A DNA stretch of 64,000 bases, taken from assembly GCA_948567375.1 (NCBI GenBank), contig OX419756.1, positions 54,042,552 through 54,106,551 on the forward strand. Reading direction: 5' to 3'. Shown in pieces: positions 23,283 to 35,394 of this stretch; positions within the stretch are counted from its first letter, which is position 1; each line of letters starts with the position of its first letter. A model generated the notes under the pieces. That model saw only the letters and a list, made by a program, of their open reading frames with translations, ran no database searches and was not told the origin of the DNA. Both the position numbers and the translations under genes were made by a program. Origin of the DNA: Lunularia cruciata. Its lineage: Eukaryota > Streptophyta > Marchantiopsida > Lunulariales > Lunulariaceae.

Positions 23283-24530
23283 TTAAGAGAACCTGATAGT
23301 ACGAATGCAGGGATCAGATTTACATTTGACTTGAAGAAGTTTCAACAGCTCGCGCGATTTGTCCTTGATGTCCAGACAGCTTTCGCTCTGTATGACTAAC
23401 AAGAGTTGCATGAATGCGCCATGTTGAACTGTCGAGTAGTGTATTCTAGGATCAGATGAAAATCTGAGAACCAACAGCAGAGTCCCTAAGGCACGTTCTG
23501 TGGCCGTATCCGAAACTCTCAATATACTCTTCAATATGACAGGAATAGCCAGAGCGTGTTTGCACAAAGCATTCCTGCCTTCTCCGTACATGCACAACAT
23601 TTCCAACAATCCCAACGCTTTCTCGGTATCTGACCTTCGGGCCCCGGGAAGCAGCTCCACGAGTGCCTCTACAACTCCCACTCGAACTGCCTTCAATCTA
23701 TTCCTCTCTGGCCAACAGATGGCTTGGAGTCCCCTGAGACTGGTGGTAAGAGCTTTCGGGTAGAGATCTTCTTTCAACAGCTCGATCAACCCTTTCATGA
23801 CTCCTTCAAACGAACATAACTCGATCATAGTCTCGTTGTCAATTAGCAAGTTTCCAAGTACCATAGCAGCGCTCATTTTAGCATCAAGACTACCCCTGCA
23901 TAAAAACCAGGACAATGCACACATTTGGCTGGGCCCTACAACCGGTAATGCTTGTCTTGCTTCATCGCACTGAGAAAGAAGAGCGAGGGTTCCAAGAGCT
24001 TCTTCACAAGCTCCATCAGAATCTTCATCCCAGATGGTCGCCAACTCCCCGACAACTTTCCTTGCTGTTATTCTTGACCTGTGAGAAGAGAGGATAGTAC
24101 CTAAAATGGACAGAGCGCTAGCTTCCACCAAACACCTGCGGTTTCTATCACTGGCTTTCGCCAAGGATCTCAGTCTCTTCAGATTCTCGACTCTATCCTT
24201 TCCGGAGCCGATATCTTGGATCATTCGACGAACGTCTTTGGGGTCTGCTAAGACTTGTGGCGCTAAAATTTTGTCCTCACCATCCGGCCTATTAGCTCGG
24301 CACCACTCCTGAATGAGTCGTCTCAGAGTGAGGTTGGGAATGAGATCAGTCGAGTCCAGAACCTGCATTGAGGAGGGGCAGGTGCGATTTCCTGATTGGA
24401 ACCATCGTTCAATACTACACCGATCATAAGTGTGACCACTCCCCACGATGACAGGGTCACGCATGAGCTGCAACGATACCGGACACTGAAAATACGACGG
24501 CACGCAGGCCACGCCTCTTATCCCTGACAT
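23283..24530 (-). CDS. U-box/ARM-repeat E3 ubiquitin ligase, PUB22/23/24-like
   Basis: A single open frame of 415 codons without introns. Residues about 10-83 form a U-box: PSYFQCPVSLQLMRDPVIV, then GHTYDRCSIERWFQSGNRTC, then LIPNLTLRRLIQEWC. This is the E2-binding fold that replaces zinc with a salt-bridge network. Residues about 130-400 are helical Leu-rich repeats (for example LSILGTILSS, ALGTLALLSQCDEARQALP, MVLGNLLID, ALGLLEMLCMYGEGR) typical of ARM repeats that bind substrate. Length and domain order match the short plant PUB class that ubiquitinates proteins in defence, drought or hormone signalling. The exact target cannot be read. The first ATG is followed directly by the U-box, so this start is good. 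The frame is intact. Its GC and CpG content is higher than that of the transposon regions. Confidence 0.93.
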   Translation of the reverse strand: MSGIRGVACVPSYFQCPVSLQLMRDPVIVGSGHTYDRCSIERWFQSGNRTCPSSMQVLDSTDLIPNLTLRRLIQEWCRANRPDGEDKILAPQVLADPKDVRRMIQDIGSGKDRVENLKRLRSLAKASDRNRRCLVEASALSILGTILSSHRSRITARKVVGELATIWDEDSDGACEEALGTLALLSQCDEARQALPVVGPSQMCALSWFLCRGSLDAKMSAAMVLGNLLIDNETMIELCSFEGVMKGLIELLKEDLYPKALTTSLRGLQAICWPERNRLKAVRVGVVEALVELLPGARRSDTEKALGLLEMLCMYGEGRNALCKHALAIPVILKSILRVSDTATERALGTLLLVLRFSSDPRIHYSTVQHGAFMQLLLVIQSESCLDIKDKSRELLKLLQVKCKSDPCIRTIRFS

Positions 24531-27500
24531 CGGCTCCCGTTCCCTCGTCTCTTGATAATTTCCTCTCCTCTATACTTTTCTTTCTTCCGCTCGAGCGCCT
24601 GTTTCCTCAATGCGCTTGATAAAGCACGTCTCCAGACATCGATTTCTGCCCTCTCTCGTGCTCTCCCAATAATATCCCCTCCCCGCAGGCAGGCTCCAAT
24701 CTGAGGCACAATGTAGTGCAAGCTTGATACTGTATCCTCTCCCCAGCGCCACCACCACGCCTGATCCCTTTACCGACTCAGCAGAGACAGTCAGCTACTG
24801 AATCTCTCAAACAGCGCCAACGCAGAGCAATGTAATGGTTCTAGCAGGTAAGTGGTGCACGCACACCAACTCGATGATCTTGAGCTTTGAGCTCAAATGC
24901 GCTAGTCAAACTGCAGGGCTCACCAGTCTCTTCCCTTGCCTCCAATCTACCTCTTCTTCTTCCTCGCTAACCTCGAGCGCAAGATGCACGCCGTGCTCCT
25001 GTGAGTGGGCTGGGGAGTTTAAGGCTACAGGAAGCCAGGAAGCCAGGCAACCCCACTATCGTAGTAAAAGAAGGAGAAGGTCGAAATCGAAGTACTGTCG
25101 ATAGAAGGAACCAAGCATGACAGAAGAACAGTCCTTTCGGAAGGGACGACCAAAGAGGTCAAAGAACCAAGGGCCGTTAATTAGGACCAGAGCAGAGAAC
25201 ACGACCCTTCTGTGGGGACGGACGGACTGTCAGACCGCGCGGGGCCCGCCTCCACCACCGTCACTCTCACACGAATGACACAGTCGTCGTACTTGAAGTC
25301 AATCCCAGTAACATGCCGGTGGTAACTGTACCAAATCGACGGTTATCCCTGAAATTTAGCTGCTTACAACAATTTCAGATCGTCGATTTTGACGACGGCT
25401 AGTTAAATTGGAACCCTTGTGACAAGAACACAGGGTATACTGGTAAAGAAGGGGACATCGTAGGCACGCATGATGATATCGTACCTTTACCGACACCGGT
25501 TTCATCATACTGTATCTCTAGCGGCCTCGTGGAGATACCCAGTTCCGTTGAATTTCTCTTGCGTTCTGGTAGATCATAATAAACCCTCAAAAATCATCTT
25601 CATACAACCTTGTAAGCACTGGCTTTTTCTTCCAGCTTGATTATTAATTCTTGTCTAATTTTACCTACCTGAGGTTCCTCAAGGTCATTCCCGGATTGAT
25701 ATGCTCAATCCATTCAACTGTCTTTTGGCTAAGTATCACTCAATATCGAGGAAGTGAAAGTCAATCACATGGGTAAATCTGACATACTTGGTTAAACCAT
25801 GTGGAAGTTTTTGAATTGATGAACTTAGCTTGGATGCTTTCTGTTCTATTATGATTACATTGCGTCAATTTCGGTTTTACATTTTGTAGTATGTTTCAGC
25901 AACTTGTTCCGTCTTAACTACCTAGATTCTGAAACGATTTCATTTCTTCAGCAACACCTACTGAGTTGTAAACCAACAACAGAATTTCATATTTTGTTCG
26001 ATCTTCTTGTTGAAAAACTTAACAAATGAGCTTAATGCTATTGTCGAGGAAGTAGAAGTCTGCACCTGTTTGTCCGTAGCTTAAAAACACACCGATTGTC
26101 TAAGAAATAGAAACGAATGTTTTCAATTCGAAACCATTTCTCACTGATCGAAACTACATGCGAAGTTTGTTTGAACTACTGGTAGTTAGAGTCCGATATT
26201 CCTATGGTTCTTGTGTGGTAGTAGCACAGGCAATATGATTCCTAGTACATAGGCACTTGATCTCGGAGCTACTGGTAGATAATTGCGAAGATACTCATTG
26301 ACGTATAGGCAACATCGGAGGCATGGTGAAGCATCGGAGCCTTTCAAGCATTACATCTTGGGTGGCGTCGTGTACACATGTTTGATACTTGTGGTAAACG
26401 AGGTTTAATTTTCTCTTATTGAAACGCTGTTGGCTGCAGCTGTAGGTGTAATTGTGGAAAGGCTTGCACATGTGCTTAATGCTGGATAGGTCTATGTCTT
26501 CTGAAGGTCGATGTGTAGGAGTTCCCAAGAGCCTGCCAGTCTACCTGGCAGCAACAGTTTCTTCAACATCCAGATCAAGTGTATTACGCAGGGGAAGGTC
26601 AACTGTGGTGTAAATGCAGGTAAATGTTCCTCCTCAGCATTGCAACTTCCTACAATCATAGGAAGAAACGCAGATTTCGTGGGTGATCGAAAGTTACAGC
26701 AGGAGATTATGTGGAGGTTACATAGGTGATGCAGATATTGTACCTGGCCTGCTTGGGCAATTGTACTAGGTATTGTACAATTGCACCAACCTGCTATAAC
26801 TGGAGAAAGGCAACCATGTGGTCCGTGTGGTTAAGAAACTCCTGGCATATACATGTAAGTCTTGAGAGTCGTATTAGGTGCACATGTTTGATGCTGTGTT
26901 GCAGGACATGCATGTCTGCTTTTCTCTGAAGTGAGACAATCGGCAGACCTTTGAGCTGGTTGGCTGGCTCGGAAACATTATTTCAAGTGAAGTTCCATTA
27001 GCGAAGGGCGAGCAGGAAGAATATTGCATATACACAAGCAACCTGGTCAGAAGTATTTATGCATCAGTGCTTGTCCTACCTGAGAAGCCCTGGGAAATCT
27101 AAATTCCTCGATCTGCATCTTCTCAGTTGTTCAAACAACTCCATTAGGTCTGTGGCGAAGGCAATTCGTTGTGTTCTTTCTCGCAACTCTTGAGTAAGAG
27201 GCGGCAATTCAGTACTATGAAGATTTAGGGCTGCACTGCCCAGAGCTACATTTGTGCAATGGACACAAAAGACTGCAATACAAAGCGTAAAAGCAATAGC
27301 AGATAGTCAGAAGGGCTAGAATATTGGTGAATTGAAAGATCGACAACATGAACATTAAGCAAAAAAGTCAGCAAAAGAGTTTAGCTCAGCTATACACAGC
27401 CTGTACATATTAATATGTTCCCATGTTTCAAATGTGCTTAAATAGCCGGAATCTCAATATTACACAGTGCGTGAACCTGTTGTTGACGAATGGTCAATCA

Positions 27501-27794
27501 CATCATGTCTACATCTCCTGCCAAAACCCACCTAATTTTTTCTTCGTTTGGTTTCTATTCGTCCATGTATAACCACAACTGTCCTTCCGAGCTTATCCTT
27601 CACAACATCTCCCCGTCTTCTACTATAGAATAAAATTTACAATTCGAGGAGTCATACTCAAACGGCAATTCCTTTGACAGGAATTGATAAGTTGACTTCA
27701 TGACTCTTTATACAGAGTATCCTGTACATCAACTAATCTAGTCGTCTACTCATATGTGAAGTGAGAGGAGTGAAGTGAAGTGAAGGATGAAGAA
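24531..27794. other. Upstream region of the U-box gene and spacer, no gene recognised
   Basis: 24531-24830 should hold the 5' UTR and promoter of the U-box gene; it is pyrimidine-rich on the plus strand and I see no clear TATA box. From 25100 to 27794 only short frames are present (for example 26511-26729 and 26726-26929, +). The last few hundred bases may be the 3' UTR of the F-box/PP2 gene. A noncoding transcript cannot be excluded. Confidence 0.4.
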
Positions 27795-29742
27795 CTAGAA
27801 TACTCCGGGTCTAACTCTGAGTTTCTTTGATTCCATGTTGGGTAGCTTTGAGTACACTGGTTCATCTTCGGCTGTGGTAGGCCGAAGAGCCAGACAATCG
27901 AGGAACAGACCACCTTTCCAGAACACGCAGTCAAGCTCCTTAATGGAAAACACTATATCGAGCTGCTTTGCCTCCCGTCCCTTTCCACGTACCATAATCT
28001 GACCCACCTCAAACTCAAACCACTCTTCGAACATGTTGCACTGAATTTGGCCCAAGTCCAGTTCTTTCTCCAAGTTCTGCTCATCAGATGTTGTGACCAC
28101 AAAACTTAGTGGTTTCTTCCAGGAGAGAAAGCGAAAACGTCCACCCTGTGGATTTGCGAGCTTTAGTCGCCACACCACTGAATAGATCCCTGGAGGTAAA
28201 GAGCAACTCCATGTGCCCGTCACCTCCAGCCAGCAAACTGCAAGTAGATGGGCCACCTGATTTGTGAAAGTTTTTGTTCCAGTCTTAGCTTCTGAGCATT
28301 GTTTTCTCAAGGTACATGGATAGCTGGTGACCAGACATTTCACGTTCTTGGATTTCTGCTGCAAATCTAGGATCGATACTATCAACATCATCCATCAACT
28401 ACCATCATAATACTGTCCAGGCCAGCATGAGTTATGCGTGGAGACATTTAACACAGATTTCAACTAACAGACAGACTCTCTAACTTCAGAGTTCTTTCGT
28501 TCTTGCATCTAAACTTCGAGGCTGCAGTTGAGCTCTCTGAGCAAAGATAATCCTTTATATCAGACGTACACCGAGCTTGAAAGGGCAAGATAGCACCCAG
28601 TTTTCAAGGGAACGAAGAAAAACGACAAAACGACATAATCATCGGAACTTGGAAGAAAGGGAAGGCAAACAAGCCCAAAGGATGCCGGAAGCATGAAGGA
28701 GTCCACAGAAGAGAGGAACAGCATTTTGGAATATTGAAAAGGTGTCAGCGTTGAGCCTAGGAGGATTTCTGTCAGAATCCAGGGACTTTTGTTGTTCCTA
28801 CTCTCTGGCTTTGGGGTTGAGGTTAAGACTACATGCTTATATTCTGTCAAGCTTGCGCATGAAAGAAGGTTGGAGTGACTTGTCAATTTTCTCATCAATC
28901 CTGAGTCAGTAAGCAAAGTAAGCACAATGGGGCGGCAGAGGAACCCCCAAAACCTGGATTAGCTACTCAGCCTCTGACACCTTCAAAGGACGTCGATTGT
29001 GAGTGTCTGCGCATTGTGCTTAGAAATGAAATCACGTGTACAATTTGATGAGTATTGTGTCGGTAAAGCACGCAATTCGCGTCTTCTGACTTGAAGCATG
29101 ATAATCCAGCTGCCCCCCTCCGATCGAAGGAGGGAGCTTTGGCTTGGGCTTGATCGTCTGATAGTTCTACAGGGGCACAAAAGGAATGCTGATGACCGAC
29201 TATTAAAAATAAGCTTTGAACAGAAGTCAAAATCCTTCCAAGAATCTTAGCAGTTCTCTCTCAGAAACAGATAGAGATTTCTCTAAATGGATAAGAAAAT
29301 CACATCAAAGAGCAGATAAATAAATAGACACGAGTTTCTACTATCAGAAGGGGGATAAACTTACTTTAGAGAAGCAAGAACTCCTGGAGAAGTCCCACCG
29401 CCAAAAGCGACAATCATCACCCCAAACAATCGTCATTGCTGCGACGGAAAGCAGTCGACAGATTCTTCCAGATCGACGCAAGAGAACATAGCGCTGTCGC
29501 CCTTGGTCTAGCGATATCCCCTGTGACAAGACTTGCACGACCTCCCGCTTGGTGTTCAGTGAAACAGCCTGAGGGTACACTAGCTTATAATCCGTGGGCA
29601 GTAAATTCTCCCAAACGGCGTCCGAGCGAACAGCACAAGCAAACTTTCTACTCATACAAGCTAAGCGGCAGGCGTCCCAAGGGCTTGTGTGAGAAATAAT
29701 CGCCATAACGCAGTCATCAGGAAGATCTTCCAGCAGCTCCAT
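27795..29742 (-). CDS. F-box protein with PP2 (phloem protein 2-like) domain
   Basis: Two exons join in phase 0: exon 1 at 29742-29365 (126 codons, donor GTAAGT after FSK) and exon 2 at 28256-27795 (153 codons plus stop, acceptor CAG before VAHLLAVCW). Total 279 residues, near the usual PP2-B length. Residues 4-47 are the F-box (LEDLPDDCVMAIISHTSPWD, ACRLACMSRKFACAV, DAVWENLLP), which binds SKP1 in an SCF ubiquitin ligase. Residues about 84 to 275 are the PP2 domain: ICRLLSVAAMTIVWGDDCRF and WRW in exon 1, then VCWLEVTGTW, GIYSVVWRLKL, EEWFEFEVGQIMV and DIVFSIKELDCVFWKGGLFL in exon 2. PP2 domains bind glycans; the substrate is unknown. The 1108-bp intron 28257-29364 holds only chance frames. 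No lesion seen. Confidence 0.92.
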
Positions 29743-30925
29743 GTCCTCCCTCTACTATAATTACAATCTTCTCCCACAAACATTTCTAAGAAATTCAGTC
29801 CAGACTTGCTCTCTCCTTGACTTCTGCTGCTCTTCTTATTGCAAATGCTTCATTCGATTTCAATCCTCTTATGATTCTCAAAGCACGAATCTCCAAAATA
29901 TCGTACTGTACCACCAGTGTGCTCTATCCGTACTCGCTCTTCCCCTCCTCCCTCCAGCAGCAGGAGAATAAAACGGTTGCTGCGGGTTTGTCGACAACCG
30001 CTCGAATTAGTGCAGTCGGTATCTGTAACTATGCTGGACAAATCTAGGTCGAGCTCGCTAATGCTACTCTTGTTTAATCTTTTATCGGATGAGCCATTGC
30101 TTGCATGCACACAATCTTCCGATACTATTCCTTCCTTCCTTCACCCTGTCCGTCTTTGCCTGTATGCCGCTCACCGATTCTAATCAGAAGTCTCGCCCAT
30201 CATCATCAACCCGGCGTATTCCATACCCCTTCTCCTGTAAGAGACGTTGTGAAGGAGTGACACCTCTATATAAGTATTTTTCAGGAACTCGATCGTGGGA
30301 CCAACCAACGGTTGTACTACCAGCACCATCAGCACCACCTCGTTGGGCCCACAGCCGTCGGCAAACAGTACAGGGGAGCAACTACGTTATTGATAAGTTG
30401 ATAACTTCCTTGCAAGCGAAGGTGGACGCAGTTGTACTCTTTAACTCCTCTGATGTCGGGATGGGGTGTGGAGGTTTCCTCCTGTCCTGGAATTGATCTT
30501 CTGATGATCTGCTATCTCGATGTGCAGTAATTAGTCACATGCAATTTTGGCAGCGCCGATGTAGATTATAGGGGATAGTTCGTGCTCGCAATCGAGGGGC
30601 TGACTTCTACAGTGATTGGATATATGAACCGCATCATGCGTCCATCTGACTGTACGACAATCATACGTACATTTTTCGAAAACATATCCCACACTTTATT
30701 TTCAAATCTTCGTCGTGCGCGAAAGAGTAAAAGTTGCTCCACATCGTGAGAGTCCCACTAGCTTGGCCCGGCCCCGAGTGTTCACGGAAAAGTCAAATTC
30801 TCGAACGGGAAAGACAAAGCTAGCTCTAGCGTGAGGGGTGCGTGATTGATAGATGGATAGAATTTCGTCCAAAGCCGTTCCACTGCAACAGAAGTGAAAA
30901 TTACGATAACACCACTACTGTATAA

Positions 30926-31305
30926 ATGGAACATTCATGCGATACAGCATCTTCAGAACAACCTCTTCGACCAAATCACAGCAGATTCGAGGAGGCAACC
31001 ATGGATCCGGATCCATATTTCGTTCACCTAGCAAGAGAAATGGCCAGTACAATATGCAAATGTTTGATCAAAGTTTATCCAAGGATTCCTGTTATCATCA
31101 AATGCTCCACTTGGCTGCCGCACACGGCTTTTCCTGTGTCTGCGATCCTAAGTATGATTCCGCGCATGTCCGTTGCCAGATTCTTGTCAAAAAGGTTCCA
31201 AAATGCAATCTAAACCTTCAGCCCGCCCCCACACTGGAACTGCATCCAGAGTTTTGCCAAAAGGGATTCCAAATGGGACATTTGGTACTAATCTATTTCG
31301 TATAA
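30926..31305 (+). CDS. Possible small gene or exon, unrecognised
   Basis: Two overlapping frames (95 and 122 codons) start right after a TATA-like box. In the longer one the last 80 residues are rich in Cys and His (SCYHQMLHLAAAHGFSCVCD, then KYDSAHVRCQILVKKVPKC). The spacing is faintly like an R3H-type fold, but this is only an impression. There is no second exon that I can define. It could equally be a chance frame in the gene island. Confidence 0.2.
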
Positions 31306-32606
31306 GACATCTCACCGAAAGAATTTAATATGTAACCTACGTATAGCATCAGCATGTTCGATGTAACTTTATAGATGATTAATTTCTACATAATTACCTC
31401 CATGAGGTTCTCATGTTACTTGTACTTGTGTTTTAAGGCTATTTCCCCCATTAGTTTTTATCCTTGCATGAATTTTTTCTCAAGTGGAAAACATAAATAA
31501 AATATTTTTTTCCGTTATGGCTATTTATGAAGCAAAATTAAGAACAAATAATTTATTAATTAGATTAATATGTTGGTTATATATTTTGGTATTTTGGTCA
31601 ATTTATCATATATTTATCTTATTATATAATAAAAATTTAAACTCTAGAACCATTTATCTTCTAAGCAGATGACTTGGGAGGGACTTGTACTCCTTCTTGG
31701 GGTAACCATCTTCAGGAAATTGTATTAGGATGGTAATTAACAAGCATGTGAGTAAACGGATATCTTGAAATTCAAATCATTATATAGAATTTGTTTTGCT
31801 TCTAAAGTAAGACATATAAAATACATGTAATCGCATTTATATATTACATCAATGATCTAAGGATCTTGAGGAGATTTTGCTAACCTCTTCTTCCTAAATG
31901 GGATTCTACAACATTTGAAATTACTCCTTTGAAATTCTTCATTTAAATTTTCAAGTTTGTAGGAGTACATAGAGACTACATTCAGTCCTTTCCTTTGCGT
32001 TTATTTCAGTGATGCATTTCTATTTCTTGTTCCATTTTTGAATCTATAAAGTGTCCCATACGAGTATCAATAAGTTATCCATAGATACAATAAGGGTCAT
32101 GTAATTCATTTCCGTAAATAAATGTCAGAAAATATTCCTTTCAAAAATATTTCTATTTGATATTCAATTTCCTCTTTAACAACCTTCTAAACATTCCGTT
32201 AATACAGGTGTCTGTTTATTATAGTTCCCACCTACATGAATGAATGAATGAAAGCTCATATACTGTTGGTGGAGAAGGTAGTGAAGGGCCTTCGCTAACT
32301 AACTAATTGACTAGAAAATATATAGAATTTTCAATGGAATGTAACAAAGAGATTTTACTTACCTTTAACAGAGGTGATTGTAACCTAATATCTAGGGGAC
32401 AATGGACGGAAGTGTTATGGGGAGGGGGACAACGGATAGAGACCTTGGACGAAACTATCTCTAGATACGAAGACAACGGGCGATATTACTTAAGGGGACG
32501 GAGACAACGGACGGAGGTGTTTTTGGGACGGGGATAAAGAGTGAGGAGGGCATGATATATTGTTTAAGAGGGTCCTCTGCCTCGTGCATATGTACAATGC
32601 TATTAC

Positions 32607-32662
<56 letters not shown>
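32607..32662. repeat. (ATT)n microsatellite, about 56 bp
   Basis: Pure ATT repeats. The minus-strand frame over it is a run of Ile codons and not a gene. Confidence 0.97.
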
Positions 32663-32664
<2 letters not shown>

Positions 32665-32832
32665 AGGAATCTGTCAACAAGCACCCACACATGTATATAA
32701 TGTTACATATGGTATTCTAATTTCATCCGGACTCTCCAAGGATTATCCCCTTGGACGTCACTGAGTCGTAGCATACAAGAGTTCATCCCTCGGGTTGAAC
32801 ATGATCTAGCGGCCCTTCAGGAGGAGTCTGTT

Positions 32833-33222
32833 ATGGCTACACGTTTTAGGAGACAGGTTTCACCATATGATACAACAGAGTACACTCAATTAAGACGGTG
32901 TAGAACATTGGGTCAGGCGGGAGAGTTTAGTAAAGCAGCCCGAGCGCTTCACCCTTTGTCTGTCGCGAGTCTTAGTGATGAGACTATCTCTTCTCTACTC
33001 TCACTATATCCTATAGCAAAAGAGGGACTACCACTAGAGGTCTTAGATTATCAGCTTGAGCAGCCTTTATGTCTTGATAGGTCACTTTTGCACAAGCATT
33101 GTGCATTGCCCCTCGCCTTTCCTCAGGAGGCTTGTCAAGGATGGTTTATCAACACCTTAGAGATTGCTTTCAGGCAGATTATCCTTCAAGTGGTTTTACC
33201 AGGTTTTTCTTGGCTAAAGTAA
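32833..33222 (+). pseudogene. N-terminal part of the copy B protein (129 codons)
   Basis: Reads RRCRTLGQAGEFSKAARALH, ISSLLSLYPIAKEGLPLEVL and LDRSLLHKHCALPLAFPQEA. The same text recurs in copies A and C2. It lies just before the RT blocks and is the family's own N-terminal region; I know no domain name for it. The frame stops at 33222. Confidence 0.6.
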
Positions 33223-33480
33223 TAGCGAGAGGAGATATTCCTATGTTTGTTAGTCGGGTGTTAGGTGCTAGTTGATTTCTCTTGGTGTAGAAGGACACGA
33301 GGTGCATTAAACCGATGCTATTGGAGAGATCTTTTTGCGTTTCTTCAATCATACCATTCTCCTTCAACATTGTTCTCACTTTCGACAACACTTCAATCCA
33401 CATCAGTTTGGAGTAGCTACACTTGGAGGATGTGAGGCTATATCTCTAAGTATTAAGGCACTCCTAGATATCCACCCCGA

Positions 33481-34074
33481 GTGGGTCGTCCTATAAGTGG
33501 AGTTGAGAACACTTTTAATAGCATCTCACAAGCATCCAACTTTATAGAGCTTAGGGAGGCTGGTGGATCCTTGGCGAGTCTTATTCCTTTTATGTGGTCT
33601 TTTTATGGCTCTCTTGCTTCCATTTACTACCAGCATGGTGGTTCACAAGAGGGAGTCACCGTCTTGGAGTCAATTATGGATACACATCAAGGAGATCCTT
33701 TAGGGAGCCCCTTATTTTCCATGGTTCACTTTAGAGCTCTCCTATCTACTACTTTGGCCATGCTAGGTTGTGTATTTCCCTCTTTGGTTGATGATACACA
33801 CATTGTGGGCCGTGTAGATCAGATTAGGCAGGCCTTTGACCACTTGACTACCAAACTACATCTAGTAGGCTTGAGAGTCAAGGTGTCAAAGTGTAGTGCA
33901 TGGTCGCCTTTAGGTGTTCCTCCACACCCAAAGGGGTGTATCACATCTACATATGGACTATGTGTTCTTGGAGTGTTGATAGGATCTGAGGATTTTGTCA
34001 CACGCTTCTTAGATGTTGCCCTTGCAAAGGATGTTCTCCATGTGGATGACCTTCCATTACTAGGAGATCCGTAG
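33481..34074 (+). pseudogene. Reverse transcriptase palm of copy B (197-codon open frame)
   Basis: Clear RT blocks: VENTFNSISQASNF (block with the first Asp, here changed to Glu-Asn-Thr compared with DVENFFNS in copy A), HQGDPLGSPLF, and FPSLVDDTHIVG (the DD pair), followed by a KLHLVGLRVKVSKCSAWSPL thumb-like block and LGVLIGSEDF. The DD pair is kept as VDD, against LADD in C2. An upstream stop and the loss of the first Asp make it inactive. The text is conserved between all copies, showing that it was once under coding constraint. Confidence 0.75.
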
Positions 34075-34349
34075 GTGGCATTTGGTATACTCTCCTCTAG
34101 TATTGCTCATCAACCGTCCTACCTCATACATACAATTCTTCCCTCCTCGTCCTTCATATCATGTGCAAGAGCCTTAATAGGAGGATTATGGAAGTCCTTG
34201 GTGATATTATTGGACCAAGGACATTTGAGTGTGTGATAGGGGATTTGCCATGTAGAAAAATGGCTCTACCAATCTTTTGTGGAGGGGTTGGCTTGCTATC
34301 TATCTAGAAGACTGCACCTATAGTGTTTTTAGGTAGTTGGGTCCTCTTG

Positions 34350-34712
34350 TGTAAAAGACCGAAACCGAGGAGAGAAATAGGAGAATGGAAACTCACATTG
34401 GGACACTTGAATGAGGGAAAACTCCGAATGCCTAGCATGAGCTTTGGCTTTGGTATTTATAGGTAGCATACAAGACCCATGAAGCTTCTCAAGAAGCTTC
34501 CTTGAGCCACTTTCTTGGAGTGCAAGCCAAGTTAATCAAGAAGCTTCTCAAGAAGCTTCCTTCTAGAAGCTACCTGCTTAGGGCGTAAGTTAACTAGTTG
34601 GGAAGCTTCCCAAGAAGCTTCTTAGATACTTCTAGAATATTCTAGGCTATTTTGTCTTATTCTCTACTTTGTAAGCCCGACTAACTTTGTCGCTAAACTC
34701 CATATTGTTACA
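34350..34712 (-). mobile_element. Solo LTR of the heat-element chromovirus family (363 bp)
   Basis: It is flanked by a 5-bp direct repeat TCTTG (34345-34349 and 34713-34717). It starts TGTAAAAGACC and ends TTGTTACA, as do the LTR at 58454-58878 and (start only) the one at 63720. Copy A shows the empty site (GGTTCTCTCGGCACCC), which fits one TCTTG. By orientation with the complete element, transcription would go toward lower coordinates. It carries GAA/TTC blocks at 34491-34644 and a minus-strand TATA box at 34454-34462. It is 62 bp shorter than the LTR at 58454, the size of one tandem unit. It probably arose by LTR-LTR recombination. Confidence 0.9.
34491..34644. promoter_or_regulatory. Heat-shock-element-like GAA/TTC cluster in the solo LTR
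   Basis: GAAGCTTCTCAAGAAGCTTC at about 34491 and 34540, TTCTAGAAGC after the second, GAAGCTTCCCAAGAAGCTTC at about 34602, and TTCTAGAATATTCTA at about 34630. The last is three inverted GAA pentamers in perfect 2-base spacing. Such nTTCnnGAAn arrays bind trimeric heat shock factors. The minus-strand TATA box lies about 30 bases away. Confidence 0.7.
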
Positions 34713-35142
34713 TCTTGGCACCCTTACTTTCCTCTCATTTTGTGGTTGTTGATAGGCCAGTTTTGAAGATTTATGTGATAGTAGAAGGAGGATCCTTTTC
34801 TCTCCATATATTATTGCGGCAAACGGGAGATAGTCTATCCCCACGAGCACAAGAGGACTTTCCATCTTTTGCTTCACTATTGTCAGATTGGACTACACGT
34901 TTATAGTCTTCCTTGATGGAGCAATAGTATGAGCATGCGCTACATTCTCTTTTAGTTGACTCATGCATTCCTCAGGCTACTAGAGCACATCTTTGCTCTT
35001 GCTCTGGCAAGGATGCAAGCTCTTGGATCCTAGCTTGACCATGCATTAGGGCATTCCAACTTGCACCGATTACTTTCTTTACAATGATGAGGTTTTGCTT
35101 AAGTTTGGTCCACCTATTTGCATCTTCATTACTCACTTGTGA

Positions 35143-35394
35143 GTGTGGTTTACATTAGATGCAACAACGGTCCATATGACACAATGTCCTTTTGGAGGAC
35201 AGAGGATAGCTACCCATGATGCTATTAGGGACATAGTGTTTGCTATGGCACAAGAGAGTGGATACTTGGCTTGGAAGGAGCATTTGTATGCCTTGCAGAT
35301 GACAAGTGTCAAGGCAGACTTATACTTGGTTCAACATGACCAGGTGATTATACCAGATATTGTGGTTACAGGCCCTACACAAATACAATTTTAG
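35143..35394 (+). pseudogene. Zinc finger and start of nuclease domain, copy B
   Basis: Reads VHMTQCPFGGQRIATHDAIR, DIVFAMAQESGYLAWKEH and KADLYLVQHDQ...DIVVTGP. This is the HxxxC part of the finger, the R...HD pair and the KxD...D nuclease signature, as in copies A and C1. The frame ends in a stop in place of the RDTI seen in the better copies. Confidence 0.6.

Larger units (their letters stand above)
29743..32794. other. Promoter side of the F-box/PP2 gene and AT-rich spacer
   Basis: The F-box/PP2 gene is read leftward from 29742, so its promoter lies here. CTATATAAGT at about 30267 and TGTATAAATGG at about 30918 are TATA-like on the plus strand. The second lies just before overlapping plus-strand frames 30926-31213 and 30937-31305. 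The latter includes SCYHQMLHLAAAHGFSCVCD, which is protein-like but of no family I can name. From 31310 to 32580 the DNA is AT-rich and empty. Confidence 0.35.

Noticed and set aside
23500-24312. Plus-strand frames over the U-box gene
   Set aside because: Antisense shadows of a strongly coding ARM-repeat sequence.
28560-29230. Minus-strand frames inside the F-box/PP2 intron
   Set aside because: No PP2 or F-box content; splice sites at 29364 and 28257 join the domain halves directly and in phase.
32490-32690. Minus-strand frame with an Ile run
   Set aside because: Translation of the ATT microsatellite.
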